Positions 23,129 to 33,603 are shown, counted from the first letter of the stretch. The stretch is 59,373 bases of DNA from Pimelobacter simplex (GCA_016803235.1 JADCLI010000037.1:1-59373), one strand, 5' to 3'. A program made the numbers and translations. The notes: generated from the sequence alone by a model not told the origin.

Positions 23129-23827
23129 ATGGGATCGCTGGCCGAGCGCAACGGGTACGACGTCGGGCTGCACCTGCTCGATCGTCAGGTGCTGGGGGCC
23201 GACGACCGGCCCGTCGGCAAGGTGGACGACGTCGAGCTCCTCCTCGACGACGGCGGCGCCCTCGTGCCGACCGCGCTGCTGCTCGGCCTGCCGGCGTTGC
23301 TGCCACGCTTCGGTCCGCGCCTGGGCAGTGGCCTGGCCCGCCTGCACCGGCTGGTCCGCGAGGCGGCGGCCGACCAGGACCTGCCGCTCGTCGTCGACTT
23401 CGACCTGGTCGAGGAGGTCGCGAGCGACGTGCGGCTCTCCGAGCCGTCGCCCCGGCTGCTGCACCGGATGGCCCACGAGCGCGCGGACGACCCGCGCCGC
23501 TGCCGGGTCGGCGACCTCCTCGGCCTGGCGGTCCGCTGCGCCGCCCTGCCCCGGCACTCGAAGGTCCTCGACCTGCGCATGGTCGGCTCGCCGAACGGGT
23601 CCGGCGAGCACCGCGTGGCCGCCCTCCTCGTCGGCCCCGGCCGGCCCGGTGCCCTGTTGGGCTACGACCGGCGCAGCGAGCCCGGCCCGGCTGCCGTCGC
23701 CGCCGTCATCCACTGGCTGCACCGCCACGCCCGCGTCGTCGAGCTCGGTGAAGGAGTCGAGATCGACAACGAGGCCGGGGAGGTCCGGATCAGGGCGGGG
23801 ACGTCTCTCGCGCCCCTCAGGGGGTAA
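23129..23827 (+). CDS. PRC-barrel-like protein of unknown function
   Basis: The 232-residue product starts with a region resembling a PRC-barrel (GLHLLDRQVLGADDRPVGKV then DDVEL, about residues 12-37), a fold used in RNA metabolism and membrane-complex assembly. A second similar segment may lie at 130-180 (RVGDLLGLAVRCAALPRHSK, VLDLRMVG). It is soluble. ATG 23129 has GGGGAG 5 bases upstream and starts 11 bases after the NRAMP stop; the long upstream frame is a shadow of NRAMP. It is the last gene of the operon that begins at 20563. Confidence 0.65.
   Translation: MGSLAERNGYDVGLHLLDRQVLGADDRPVGKVDDVELLLDDGGALVPTALLLGLPALLPRFGPRLGSGLARLHRLVREAAADQDLPLVVDFDLVEEVASDVRLSEPSPRLLHRMAHERADDPRRCRVGDLLGLAVRCAALPRHSKVLDLRMVGSPNGSGEHRVAALLVGPGRPGALLGYDRRSEPGPAAVAAVIHWLHRHARVVELGEGVEIDNEAGEVRIRAGTSLAPLRG
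23803..23827 (+). promoter_or_regulatory. SigB-type promoter of the 89-residue basic protein gene
   Basis: GTCT (23803-23806), 15 bases, GGGTAA (23822-23827), inside the end of the preceding gene and 45 bases before ATG 23873. Confidence 0.4.
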
Positions 23828-23872
23828 CGCCGGGACGTACAGGGAACCCGTCGCCAGCGAGAAGGAGGAGAC

Positions 23873-24142
23873 ATGCCCGGCAAGAAGCACGGACCCGGCA
23901 TCAAGAACCCGGACGCGTACGAGGAGATCCGCAAGGACGGCGCCAGCAAGGAGAAGGCCGCCCGGATCTCCAACGCGATGGCCTCCGAGGGCGCCAGCAA
24001 GGTCGGTCGCCGCGGCGGCAAGGCGGGCGACTACGAGGACTGGACCGTCGACAAGCTGCGCAAGCGGGCCCGCGAGCTCGACATCGACGGGCGCTCGTCG
24101 ATGAACAAGGGTGAGCTGATCGACGCACTGCGCCACCACTGA
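23873..24142 (+). CDS. Small basic protein with Rho-N/SAP-like C-terminus (DUF7218-like)
   Basis: The 89-residue product begins MPGKKHGPGIKNPDAYEEIR, continues with GASKEKAARISNAMA and ends with a Rho-termination-factor N-terminal/SAP-like helix pair (DWTVDKLRKRARELDIDGRS, MNKGELIDALRHH). Such proteins are common in actinobacteria and rhizobia as small stress-associated, probably nucleic-acid-binding proteins. GAAGGAGGAGA lies immediately before ATG 23873. It has its own SigB-type promoter candidate and no coupled neighbour. Confidence 0.8.
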   Translation: MPGKKHGPGIKNPDAYEEIRKDGASKEKAARISNAMASEGASKVGRRGGKAGDYEDWTVDKLRKRARELDIDGRSSMNKGELIDALRHH

Positions 24143-24246
24143 GGCTGGTGGCGCGAGCGGGGCGATACCTGCGGAGACCCGCAAGCAGTGGGGTGGACAA
24201 CGTGTGACAGCGCGTCCGTCCGAGCCCTGCCCCACCTCACCCGGCC

Positions 24247-24358
24247 GTTCCCTGGATTCCTGCGTCCCAGGGGCGTAACGTCGAGAGGCACCAGAGGCTC
24301 TTCGCGTCTCGCCATCCAAGGTGTCTCCGTCCCTGGCATCTCGACTACACCAGGGAAC
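24247..24358 (+). promoter_or_regulatory. Leader with two alternative CCCTGG/CCAGGG hairpins before the STAS gene
   Basis: The 228-base gap 24143-24370 has no gene but contains four related arms: GTTCCCTGG (24247-24255), CCCAGGGG (24266-24273), GTCCCTGG (24329-24336) and CCAGGGAAC (24350-24358). Arms 1/2 and 3/4 can form two local hairpins; arm 1 pairs perfectly with arm 4 over 9 bp as the alternative. The last arm ends 12 bases before the ATG, at the ribosome-binding region. This could be an attenuator or an ANTAR-like target; no known riboswitch was recognised. Confidence 0.35.
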
Positions 24359-24370
24359 AAGGCGATTCGC

Positions 24371-24850
24371 ATGGCCGACAGGGTCTCCGAGTGCTGCGTC
24401 ACGTCCGCATGGGGACCGGACTCCGCCACGCTGGTCGTGGAGGGCGAGCTGACCGCCACCACCACCGACCTCCTCGAAGGAGCCGTCCTCGCGTGCCTGC
24501 GGGTCAACCCGCACACGGTGGCGGTGGACCTGGCGCGGGTCGACTTCATGGATGCCGCAGGGATCGCCGCGCTGCTGGACTGTCGCAGCCGGGCGGCCAT
24601 GCAGCAGGCCCGCCTGGTGGTGATCCACCCCAACCGCACGCTCACGCACCTGATGCGGCCCGAGGTCCGGGCACTGCTCGCGGTCCCTCCCACGGCGGAC
24701 CGTGCCGGGCGCCGGGAGCTGCCGTGCATCGCCTGCGGCGCGACCACCGAGCACGTGCCCGGGCCGACGACGCGCGGTGCCGACGGCGAGGTCCTGGTCC
24801 AGTGGTGGAGCTGCACCGCCTGCGACGAGGGCAACACCGTCGTCGACTGA
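24371..24850 (+). CDS. STAS-domain protein fused to a C-terminal zinc-ribbon-like motif; phospho-serine missing
   Basis: The 159-residue product has a STAS (anti-anti-sigma) domain at about 8-105 with VDLARVDFMDAAGIAALLDC. In SpoIIAA-type proteins the Asp-Ser-Ser-Gly motif holds the phosphorylated Ser; here it is Asp61-Ala-Ala-Gly64, so this control is absent. The C-terminus adds Cys119-x2-Cys122 and Cys148-x2-Cys151 around LPCIACGATTEHVPG and WWSCTACDEGN, a zinc-ribbon-like arrangement not usual in STAS proteins. ATG 24371 has AAGG 8 bases upstream. It may act in the partner-switch network of the SigB-type factor, by inference. Confidence 0.85.
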   Translation: MADRVSECCVTSAWGPDSATLVVEGELTATTTDLLEGAVLACLRVNPHTVAVDLARVDFMDAAGIAALLDCRSRAAMQQARLVVIHPNRTLTHLMRPEVRALLAVPPTADRAGRRELPCIACGATTEHVPGPTTRGADGEVLVQWWSCTACDEGNTVVD

Positions 24851-24866
24851 CGGGCGATGGGCGCTC

Positions 24867-26615
24867 TCAGACCCAGCGGGAGAACCAGATCCGGTCCAGC
24901 CACTCACTGTGCGTCAGCATCTGGTTGGTCCAGATCGGCCAGAACCAGGCGAAGTTCACCAGGGTCAGCACGACGAACGCCCCGCCGACCACGACTCCGG
25001 CGGTACGCCGGGCGGAGGGCGCCCGTGAGGGACCGATCAGGGTCCCGATGGCGAGGGTGGTCGCGATGACCGTGAACGGCAGGATCGCGACCGCGTAGAA
25101 GAGGAAGATCGGCCGGTCGTCGTACAGCATCCACGGCAACCAGGTGGACAGCGCGCCCACGACGGCCAGCCCGTAGCGCCAGTCCCGGGCACCGATCCAC
25201 ATCACCACGGCGAGCATCAGCGCCAGGACGCCGCCCCACCACAGCACCGGCGTGGGCAGCAGCAGCACCTGCTTGATGCAGTTGCTGTCGGCGGGGGCGT
25301 CGCAGCCCGGGGCGTCGGGGGAGATGTCGTTGGTGACCGCGACCCCGACCGGGCGGTTGATCAGCAGCCAGCTCGACGGCTTCGACTCGTAGAAGTGCGT
25401 CGAGCAGTCCAGGAAGTGCGTGTGGAAGGTGTAGACGTCCTGGTGGTAGTACCACAGCGAGCGCAGCGACTGCCACGCCTCGCCCACCCCGGTCGCGTCC
25501 TTCTCGGTCGCGGTCGGCCACCTCCTCGAGGTGTCGAGGTTCTCGGCCTCGTAGTGCTGGTCGTCGGAGTCCTTGTCCGGCTCGCAGTGCCCCTCGCCGG
25601 TGTACTGGCGGTACTGCGTCGAGCTGAGGTGCTCCTCGTACTCCTTCGCGTGCGCCAGCCAGCCGCCCCAGGTGGCGATGTAGGTCAGCAGTGCGACCAC
25701 GACCAGGGAGAGGAAGGCGGGGATCCCGTCGGCGACCGCTCCCTTGACCAGCGCCCAGCGGATGCCGAGAGAGCGCCGGGCGCCCGAGCTCCAGATCCAG
25801 CACAGCAGGCCGAGCGCGGCGAGCGGGTACGCCGCCGTCCACTTGGTGCCGAGCGCCAGTCCGAAGCAGACGCCGGAGGCGAGCAGCCAGGGCCGGAACA
25901 GGACCCGCGGCCCCCAGCCGGTCAACGCCACGCCGTCGGCGGTACGACGTGCGCGCCTGGCCAGTCGTGCCCGGTGCCAGTCGCGGTCGGCGACCAGGCA
26001 GGAGACGCCGCAGAGCAGGAACAGCGCCAAGAAGATGTCGAGCAGCGCCAGCCGGGACAGCACGAAGTGCAGGCCGTCGAGCATCAGCAGGGTGCCGGCG
26101 ATGCAGCCGAGCGCGGTCGATCCGGTCATCCGCCGGACCAGCCGGCACATGACGAGGACCATCAACGCGCCCGCGACGGCCGACGCGATCCGCCAGCCGA
26201 ACGGGTCCATCCCGAACGCCTTCTCGCCCAGCGCGATCAGCCACTTCCCGACGTCGGGATGGACGGCGAGGGACGGGTCGCCGGTCCACACGCCCTGGGT
26301 GTGGCCGGCGAGGATGTCGGCGTTGACGTCGGTCTTGGCGTTGCCGTCGGCGTCGGTGAGGTAGGTCTGGATGTAGCCGTTGTTGAGCAGCGACCACGCG
26401 TCCTTGGCGTAGTACGTCTCGTCGAACGCGAACCGGTGCGGATTGCCCAGGCCGACCAGGCGCAGCCCGAACGCGAGCAGGGTCAGGCCGACCGGCCCGA
26501 GCCAGCCGACCAGCCGCTGCCGTGGGCCCAGTCGCCGGATCGGGCTGACCGCACGCTCCACCGCCAGTGGCACCCGGCGGCCGAGCGCGGTGCGGGACAG
26601 GCCGACGACGGTCAC
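24867..26615 (-). CDS. pmt: Polyprenyl-phosphate-mannose protein O-mannosyltransferase (PMT family, GT39)
   Basis: Actinobacterial Pmt moves mannose from a polyprenyl phosphate to secreted proteins at the outer membrane face. The product of about 582 residues has some ten transmembrane helices, the first-loop acidic motif FAFDETYYAKDAWSLL, HPDVGKWLIALGE, and a large loop between helices 7 and 8, all as in GT39 enzymes; it ends Trp-Phe-Ser-Arg-Trp-Val. The start is not certain: GTG 26615 follows TAGTGT by 8 bases (leaderless type); ATG 26654 would add 13 residues. It is divergent from rsmI, a conserved actinobacterial pair. Confidence 0.9.
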   Translation of the reverse strand: MTVVGLSRTALGRRVPLAVERAVSPIRRLGPRQRLVGWLGPVGLTLLAFGLRLVGLGNPHRFAFDETYYAKDAWSLLNNGYIQTYLTDADGNAKTDVNADILAGHTQGVWTGDPSLAVHPDVGKWLIALGEKAFGMDPFGWRIASAVAGALMVLVMCRLVRRMTGSTALGCIAGTLLMLDGLHFVLSRLALLDIFLALFLLCGVSCLVADRDWHRARLARRARRTADGVALTGWGPRVLFRPWLLASGVCFGLALGTKWTAAYPLAALGLLCWIWSSGARRSLGIRWALVKGAVADGIPAFLSLVVVALLTYIATWGGWLAHAKEYEEHLSSTQYRQYTGEGHCEPDKDSDDQHYEAENLDTSRRWPTATEKDATGVGEAWQSLRSLWYYHQDVYTFHTHFLDCSTHFYESKPSSWLLINRPVGVAVTNDISPDAPGCDAPADSNCIKQVLLLPTPVLWWGGVLALMLAVVMWIGARDWRYGLAVVGALSTWLPWMLYDDRPIFLFYAVAILPFTVIATTLAIGTLIGPSRAPSARRTAGVVVGGAFVVLTLVNFAWFWPIWTNQMLTHSEWLDRIWFSRWV

Positions 26616-26670
26616 GGAGGGCAACACTACGCAGTGCTCGATGAGCGGATGCATCTGCAAGGATCGTGAC

Positions 26671-27507
26671 GTGAGTGGAGTCCTGGTGCTGGCGGGTACG
26701 CCGATCGGCCAGGTCGGCGACGCGCCGCCGCGCCTGGCCGAGGAGCTGGCCGCCGCCGACGTCGTCGCGGCCGAGGACACCCGCCGGCTGCGGCGCCTGG
26801 TCACCGACCTCGGCATCGAGCTGACCGGTCGTGTCGTGTCGTACTTCGAGGGCAACGAGGCTGCGCGGACCCCGGCCCTGGTCGAGGCCCTGGAGAACGG
26901 CGAGCGGGTCGTCCTGGTGACCGATGCCGGCATGCCGAGCGTGTCCGACCCGGGCTACCGGCTGGTGGCGGCGGCGGTCGAGGCCGGCATCCGGGTGACC
27001 GCCGTACCCGGTCCGTCGGCGGTGCTGACCGCGCTCGCCGTCTCGGGCCTCCCCGTCGACCGGTTCTGCTTCGAGGGCTTCCTGCCGCGCAAGGCGGGAG
27101 AGCGCTCGCGCCGGCTCGCCGACCTCGCCACCGAACAGCGCACGATGGTGTTCTTCGAGGCGCCGCACCGCACCCAGGCCGCGCTGGAGGCGATGCGGGA
27201 CGCCTTCGGCGCCGATCGCCCCGCGGCCGTGTGCCGGGAGCTGACCAAGACCCACGAGGAGGTGCGCCGCGACGGGCTCGCCGCGCTCGTCGACTGGGCT
27301 GCCGAGGGGGTGCGGGGCGAGGTCACGATCGTCGTCACCGGGGCCACCCCGGGCGCCGGGATCGCGACCGACCCCGACAGCCTGCGCGCGGCCGTCGCCG
27401 AGCTCGAGGAGTCCGGCATGCGACGCAAGGAGGCCATCGCCGCGGTGGCCGGGCAGGCTGGACTCCCCAAACGCGACGTCTACCAGGTGGTGCACATCGA
27501 TGGCTGA
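26671..27507 (+). CDS. rsmI: 16S rRNA (cytidine1402-2'-O)-methyltransferase RsmI
   Basis: RsmI methylates the ribose of C1402 in the ribosomal P site, using SAM. The 278-residue product has the family's opening (LVLAGTPIGQVGDAPPRLAE), AAEDTRRLRRLV, VTDAGMPSVSDPGYRLV, VPGPSAVLTALAVSGLP, FEGFLPRK and KTHEEVRRDGL segments. GTG 26671 was chosen for the normal N-terminus (AAGGA 8 bases upstream). It overlaps the hydrolase gene by 8 bases. A second 16S methylase, rsmA, lies 7 kb downstream. Confidence 0.95.
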   Translation: MSGVLVLAGTPIGQVGDAPPRLAEELAAADVVAAEDTRRLRRLVTDLGIELTGRVVSYFEGNEAARTPALVEALENGERVVLVTDAGMPSVSDPGYRLVAAAVEAGIRVTAVPGPSAVLTALAVSGLPVDRFCFEGFLPRKAGERSRRLADLATEQRTMVFFEAPHRTQAALEAMRDAFGADRPAAVCRELTKTHEEVRRDGLAALVDWAAEGVRGEVTIVVTGATPGAGIATDPDSLRAAVAELEESGMRRKEAIAAVAGQAGLPKRDVYQVVHIDG

Positions 27508-28345
27508 ACGGATCACGTCGGTCGAGCGGGACGGACTGGAGCTCGACGTCCTCGACCAAGGCCCCTTGGACGGCGAGCCGATCCTGCTCCTCCACGGCTT
27601 CCCCGAGACCGCCTCCTGCTGGCGCCTGGTGGCGCCCATCTTGAACGACGCCGGCTTCCGCACCCTGGCGATGACCCAGCGCGGCTACGCACCCGGCGCC
27701 CGGCCGCGCCGGCGCCGCGACTACGTGATGGCCGAGCTGCTCGGCGACGCCCGCGCGCTCGCGGAGAAGGTCGGCGGCAAGGTCCACGTCGTGGGCCACG
27801 ACTGGGGTGCCGTCCCCTCGTGGCTGCTGGCGATCCACCACCCCGAGCTGGTCGCCAGCCTGACCGCGGTGTCCGTGCCGCACCCGCAGGCCTTCCTCGC
27901 CTCGATGGTGCGCTCCACCCAGGGCCTGAAGTCCTGGTACATGCTCGCCTTCCAGGTGCCGTGGCTGCCCGAGCGCATCCTCGGCAGCAAGCGCGACGTC
28001 GGCGCACGGCAGCTGCGGGCCGCCGGACTCACCGCCGACGACCTCACCCGGTTCCGCGAGGAGATCGTCGACAGCGGCGCGCTCACGACCGCGCTCCACT
28101 GGTACCGCGCCATGCTGCTCGGGGACCCGCGCCTGACCCGGGGCCGGGTCAGTGTGCCCACGACCATGGTGTGGAGCGACGAGGACGTCGCGCTGGGCCG
28201 CTGGGGGGTCGAGCACACGGCGCGACTCGTCGACGCGCCGTACCGCTTCGTCGAGCTGAACGGGGTCTCGCACTGGATCCCGACCCAGGCGCCCGAGGCG
28301 CTCGCCGAGGCCGTCCTCGACCGGGTCGGTGTCAGCACGTCGTGA
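27500..28345 (+). CDS. Alpha/beta hydrolase, epoxide-hydrolase-like
   Basis: The 281-residue product shows the HGFPE oxyanion motif (about residues 32-36), the nucleophile elbow GHDWGAVPS (nucleophile Asp about residue 99), a cap region, and a C-terminal acid/His part (VWSDEDVALGR, NGVSHWIP). An Asp nucleophile after Gly-His and before Trp-Gly is typical of epoxide hydrolases and haloalkane dehalogenases; the substrate is not known. It overlaps rsmI by 8 bases and tatD by four (GTGA). In many actinobacteria metG stands in this interval; it is absent here. Confidence 0.88.
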   Translation: MAERITSVERDGLELDVLDQGPLDGEPILLLHGFPETASCWRLVAPILNDAGFRTLAMTQRGYAPGARPRRRRDYVMAELLGDARALAEKVGGKVHVVGHDWGAVPSWLLAIHHPELVASLTAVSVPHPQAFLASMVRSTQGLKSWYMLAFQVPWLPERILGSKRDVGARQLRAAGLTADDLTRFREEIVDSGALTTALHWYRAMLLGDPRLTRGRVSVPTTMVWSDEDVALGRWGVEHTARLVDAPYRFVELNGVSHWIPTQAPEALAEAVLDRVGVSTS

Positions 28346-29196
28346 GCGACGAGCGCCCACCCGTCCCGGAGCCGCTGCCGCACCCGGTCGTCGACAACCA
28401 CTGCCACCTCGACATCAGCCGCGACGGCCGGGGTGCCGCGGCGTGGGACGCCCGGGAGGCGATCGACGCGGCGGTCGCCGTCGGCGTACGACGGATCGTG
28501 CAGATCGGCTGCGACCTGCCGGGCGCCCGCTGGGCGGTGGCCGCTGCTGCCGAGCACCCCGAGCTGGTCGCCGGTGTCGCCCTGCACCCCAACGAGGCAC
28601 CGCGGATCCTCGAGGCCGGGGGGCGCGCCGCGCTCGAGGCCGCGTGGGACGAGATCGAGCAGCTCGCCGGCGCCCACCCCAAGGTGCGTGCGGTGGGGGA
28701 GACCGGTCTCGACGCGTTCCGCACCGGAGCGGACGGGCGGGCCGCTCAGGTCGAGTCCTTCCGCCGCCACGTCGACATCGCCAAGCGGCTCGACAAGACG
28801 CTGGTCATCCACGACCGCGAGACCCACGACGAGGTGCTCGAGGTGATCGACAGCGAGGGCGCGCCCGAGCGCTGGGTGATGCACTGCTTCTCCGGTGACG
28901 CCGCCTTCGCCCGCGCCTGCCTGGACCGCGGCGCCCACCTCTCCTTCGCCGGGACCGTCACCTTCAAGAACGCCGAGCCGCTGCGCGAGGCGCTGCGGAT
29001 CGCGCCCCGCGACCGGGTCCTCGTCGAGACCGACGCGCCGTACCTCACCCCTGCGCCCCACCGCGGCCGCACCAACGCGTCGTACCTCGTCCCGCTGACG
29101 GTGCGCCTCATGGCGGCCGAGCGCGGCGACGACCTGGGTGAGCTGTGCGCCGCCATCGACGCCAACACCGAGGCCGCGTTCGGCGGCGGCTGGTAG
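28342..29196 (+). CDS. tatD: TatD-family metal-dependent DNase
   Basis: TatD proteins are 3'-5' exonucleases/deoxyribonucleases in repair. The 284-residue TIM-barrel product has metal ligands in DNHCHLD (His-x-His), Glu in GETGLDAFR, His in LVIHDRE, MHCFSGD, and Asp in VETDAPYLTP. GTG 28342 overlaps the hydrolase stop and gives a normal N-terminus; the frame upstream is a shadow. The rsmI-tatD-rpfB-rsmA order is common in actinobacteria, here interrupted by a c-di-GMP pair. Confidence 0.93.
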   Translation: MSDERPPVPEPLPHPVVDNHCHLDISRDGRGAAAWDAREAIDAAVAVGVRRIVQIGCDLPGARWAVAAAAEHPELVAGVALHPNEAPRILEAGGRAALEAAWDEIEQLAGAHPKVRAVGETGLDAFRTGADGRAAQVESFRRHVDIAKRLDKTLVIHDRETHDEVLEVIDSEGAPERWVMHCFSGDAAFARACLDRGAHLSFAGTVTFKNAEPLREALRIAPRDRVLVETDAPYLTPAPHRGRTNASYLVPLTVRLMAAERGDDLGELCAAIDANTEAAFGGGW

Positions 29197-29206
29197 CCGC
29201 GGCGCC

Positions 29207-30004
29207 TCACAGGCCCAGCGCCGCCTGCAGCTGCAGGACGTCCGACCGGATGGCCATCAGCCGCGCCGGTGCCTGCGCCTCGGTCATCCGGCCGTCGGAG
29301 ACCCGGTCGAGGGCCATCGTGCGGTGGCGCGGGTGCAGCAGCCGGGCGGTCATCTCGTACGCCGTGCGCAGCAGCGCCCCGTCGGCGCCCGACTGCACGG
29401 CGTGCAGGGCGTCGACCATCCCCGCCGGGAAGTGCCACTGCTCCAGCGCCTCGGCGGTCAGTCGCGGCGAGCAGATCCCGTAGCGGTCGACCTCGGCCCG
29501 GAACCGCTCGAGACCGAGCCCGGTCGAGCCGAGCAGGTCGGCGTAACCGTCGGGGTCCGCCTGGTGCAGGAGGGCGGCACCGAGCTGGGCGAGCAGGCCG
29601 AGGCTGAGGGCATCCGCCGTCGTCACCTGGAACCGTGGACCCAGCGCACCGGCCGCGGCGGCCAGGTGCACCGACGTGGTCCAGAAGTCGTCCGGCAGGT
29701 GCTGGGCGTCGTCGATGCCGGCGAGCGCCACCGTGGCGACCGAGCGCACGGTGTTGAAGCCGACCACGGTGACGGCCAGCTGCAGGCTGGTCACCCTGCC
29801 GGACAGCCCGAAGTAGGCGGAGTTGGCCAGCTTCATCACCCGGGCCGCGAGCGCCATGTCGGCACCGAGGATGGCGGCCAGGTCCGCGGCGCCGGCGCTG
29901 TCGTTGTTGCTGGTCGCGACGACCTGGGCGGCGACCGGTCGCTGCGCGGACAGCTGGTCGAGCCCGTCGAGGACCGCGTCGACGTCGAGGCCCACGGCGG
30001 TCAT
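29207..30004 (-). CDS. HDOD-domain signalling protein
   Basis: HDOD domains are catalytically silent relatives of HD phosphohydrolases and act in c-di-GMP or stress signalling. The 265-residue product carries the typical segments [40 protein letters not shown] and [12 protein letters not shown], and helices through residue 230; no other domain is present. ATG 30004 overlaps the TGA of the GGDEF-EAL gene (ATGA), so both are made from one message. The pair probably works together in c-di-GMP signalling; the output is unknown. Confidence 0.88.
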   Translation of the reverse strand: MTAVGLDVDAVLDGLDQLSAQRPVAAQVVATSNNDSAGAADLAAILGADMALAARVMKLANSAYFGLSGRVTSLQLAVTVVGFNTVRSVATVALAGIDDAQHLPDDFWTTSVHLAAAAGALGPRFQVTTADALSLGLLAQLGAALLHQADPDGYADLLGSTGLGLERFRAEVDRYGICSPRLTAEALEQWHFPAGMVDALHAVQSGADGALLRTAYEMTARLLHPRHRTMALDRVSDGRMTEAQAPARLMAIRSDVLQLQAALGL

Positions 30005-32076
30005 GGCTGCTCCTGGCGAGCAGCCGGGAAGGCGGTGCGGCACCACGCGACGAACTCGGGCTCCGGCAGCGGCGGGCTGATCGCGAACCCCTGCATCACC
30101 ACGCACCCCATGCCGGCGAGCATCGCCTGCTGGGCCCAGCTCTCCACGCCCTCCGCGACGACCCCGATCCCGAGGTTGTGGGCCAGGCTGATGACGGCCT
30201 GGGCGACCGCGGTGTGCCCGTCCTCGAGCTCGGCGACGAACGAGCGGTCCACCTTGAGATAGCTGACGGGCAGCCGGCGCAGGTAGGCCAGCGAGGAGTA
30301 GCCGGTGCCGAAGTCGTCGATCGCGACCTGCACCCCGTGCTCGCGCAGCTGGCGCAGGATGGTGGAGGCGGTGCCGGGATCCTTCATCAGCGCGGACTCG
30401 GTGATCTCGACGCAGAGCTGCTCGGGACGCAGCCCGCAGCGGCGCACCGTCCGCTGGACGGTCTGCACCAGCAGGTTGTCGCTCATCTGCAGTGCCGAGA
30501 GGTTCACGTTGACCCGCGCCGGCGCGAGCGAGCCCAACTGGACCCGCCACGCCGTCAGCGCCCGGCAGGCGGTCTCCAGCACCAGCTCGCCGAGCTCGCG
30601 CACCAGGCCGTGCTCCTCGGCGAGCCGCACGAAGGTGTCGGCGGGGACCGAACCGCGGCGGGGGTGCTGCCAGCGTGCGAGCGCCTCGGCCGACACCAGC
30701 CGCGGGCGGTGGCCGTCGTACTCGACGATCGGCTGGTAGTGGAGGGTGATCTGGCGCTCCTCGATCGCCTGGCGCAGGTCCGCGACCAGGGTGAGGGTGT
30801 CGTGGGCCGCGCTGCGCGCGCTCTCGTCGAGCACCATGATCCGGCCCTTGCCCCGCGACTTGGCCTGGTACATCGCGATGTCGCAGTCCCGGATGAGGTC
30901 GTCGGCGCAGTGGTGGTCCGGTCCCCGCAGCACCACGCCGATGGAGCCCCGGGGCCTGATCTCCACCCCGTTGAGCACGACCGGCTCGGCGAGCACCCGC
31001 AGGATCCGGTCGGCCACCTCCAGGGCGCCGTCGAGGCTGGAGGTAGCGCACGCGACGACGAACTCGTCGCCGCCGAAGCGGGCCACGAGGTCACCCGGGC
31101 GGACCGCACCGGTCAGGCGGCGGGCGATCTCCACCAGGAGCGCGTCCCCGGCGGTGTGGCCGAGGCTGTCGTTGACGACCTTGAAGTTGTCGAGGTCGAG
31201 GAACATGCACGCGAGTCCGGCCTCGGGCGTCGCCATCGCCGCGGTCACGTGCTCCCACAGCCGGGAGCGCCGCGGGAGGCCGGTGAGCGAGTCGTGCGTG
31301 GCCTGGTGGTTGAGCTGCTCCTCGAACGCCCGACGCTCGGTGATGTCCTCCAGCGTCGCGACGAAGCCCTCGCCCACGCCGGGGGTGCGCAGCGGGGTGA
31401 ACCTCATGTCGGTGTGCCGGACCTCCCGCCGGCTGTCGAGGAAGCGCGCCCGCAGCTCCCGCTCCTCGCCGTCGAGCACCGCCACCACCGTGTCCGCGAC
31501 CAGGTCCAGGTCCTCGTGGTGCACGTGGCCCATCCACCCGGTCCCGATCAGCTTGTCCGCGGTGACCCCCAGGAGCGCGCAGAGGGCGTCGTTGACGTGT
31601 CCCAGGCGCATCCCCTGCTCCGACATGAGCGTCGGCACCGGCGACCTCTCCGCCAGCACCTTGAACCGCTGCTCGTGCGCGTCGGCCGACGCGCGCAGCG
31701 CCAGCTCCAGCTCGGACTGCGCGGGATCGACCCGCAGCGCCCACAGGCGCCCACCCGGAGCCGGCGTGGACCGGACCCGGCAGGCGAGGCTCTCCCCGAC
31801 CGCGGTCCGCAGCGTGAGCACGGTGGTCGTGGGCCGTTCGCGGCGGAAGATCGCGTCGAGCGGCTCGCCCTCGGGCGCGGTCAGGTACTCGTGCAGCGGC
31901 TCCCCCTGCAGGTCCGAGCCGGCCAGTCCGAGGAGCTCGGTGGCCCCGGTGTTGCTCCACCGGACCGAGGGCGGTCCGGCCCCGGGCAGCTCGACCACCA
32001 GCAGGGCCGTCGCGGAGTCCGCGGCGGCCGCATGCAGCACGGCAGCGACGATGTCGCCGGGGGCGCTGGTGGGCAT
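30001..32076 (-). CDS. PAS-GGDEF-EAL cyclic di-GMP signalling protein
   Basis: The 691-residue product has two PAS-like domains (about 10-120 and 130-265), a GGDEF domain with intact RFGGDEF and an RxxD inhibitory site (RPGD) five residues upstream, and an EAL domain with [42 protein letters not shown] and EGVE, so both cyclase and phosphodiesterase sites look intact. There is no membrane segment. ATG 32076 has GGAGGAGG 4 bases upstream; the frame up to 32112 adds only a Gly/Pro stretch. Coupled to the HDOD gene. It could set c-di-GMP for the motility genes elsewhere in the window. Confidence 0.93.
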   Translation of the reverse strand: MPTSAPGDIVAAVLHAAAADSATALLVVELPGAGPPSVRWSNTGATELLGLAGSDLQGEPLHEYLTAPEGEPLDAIFRRERPTTTVLTLRTAVGESLACRVRSTPAPGGRLWALRVDPAQSELELALRASADAHEQRFKVLAERSPVPTLMSEQGMRLGHVNDALCALLGVTADKLIGTGWMGHVHHEDLDLVADTVVAVLDGEERELRARFLDSRREVRHTDMRFTPLRTPGVGEGFVATLEDITERRAFEEQLNHQATHDSLTGLPRRSRLWEHVTAAMATPEAGLACMFLDLDNFKVVNDSLGHTAGDALLVEIARRLTGAVRPGDLVARFGGDEFVVACATSSLDGALEVADRILRVLAEPVVLNGVEIRPRGSIGVVLRGPDHHCADDLIRDCDIAMYQAKSRGKGRIMVLDESARSAAHDTLTLVADLRQAIEERQITLHYQPIVEYDGHRPRLVSAEALARWQHPRRGSVPADTFVRLAEEHGLVRELGELVLETACRALTAWRVQLGSLAPARVNVNLSALQMSDNLLVQTVQRTVRRCGLRPEQLCVEITESALMKDPGTASTILRQLREHGVQVAIDDFGTGYSSLAYLRRLPVSYLKVDRSFVAELEDGHTAVAQAVISLAHNLGIGVVAEGVESWAQQAMLAGMGCVVMQGFAISPPLPEPEFVAWCRTAFPAARQEQP

Positions 32077-33598
<1,522 letters not shown>

Positions 33599-33603
33599 AC
33601 CGA

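Noticed and set aside
24904..27663. Minus-strand frame of 919 codons over pmt and rsmI
   Set aside because: Shadow of two real genes; no domain pattern, and it would contradict clear homology on both strands.
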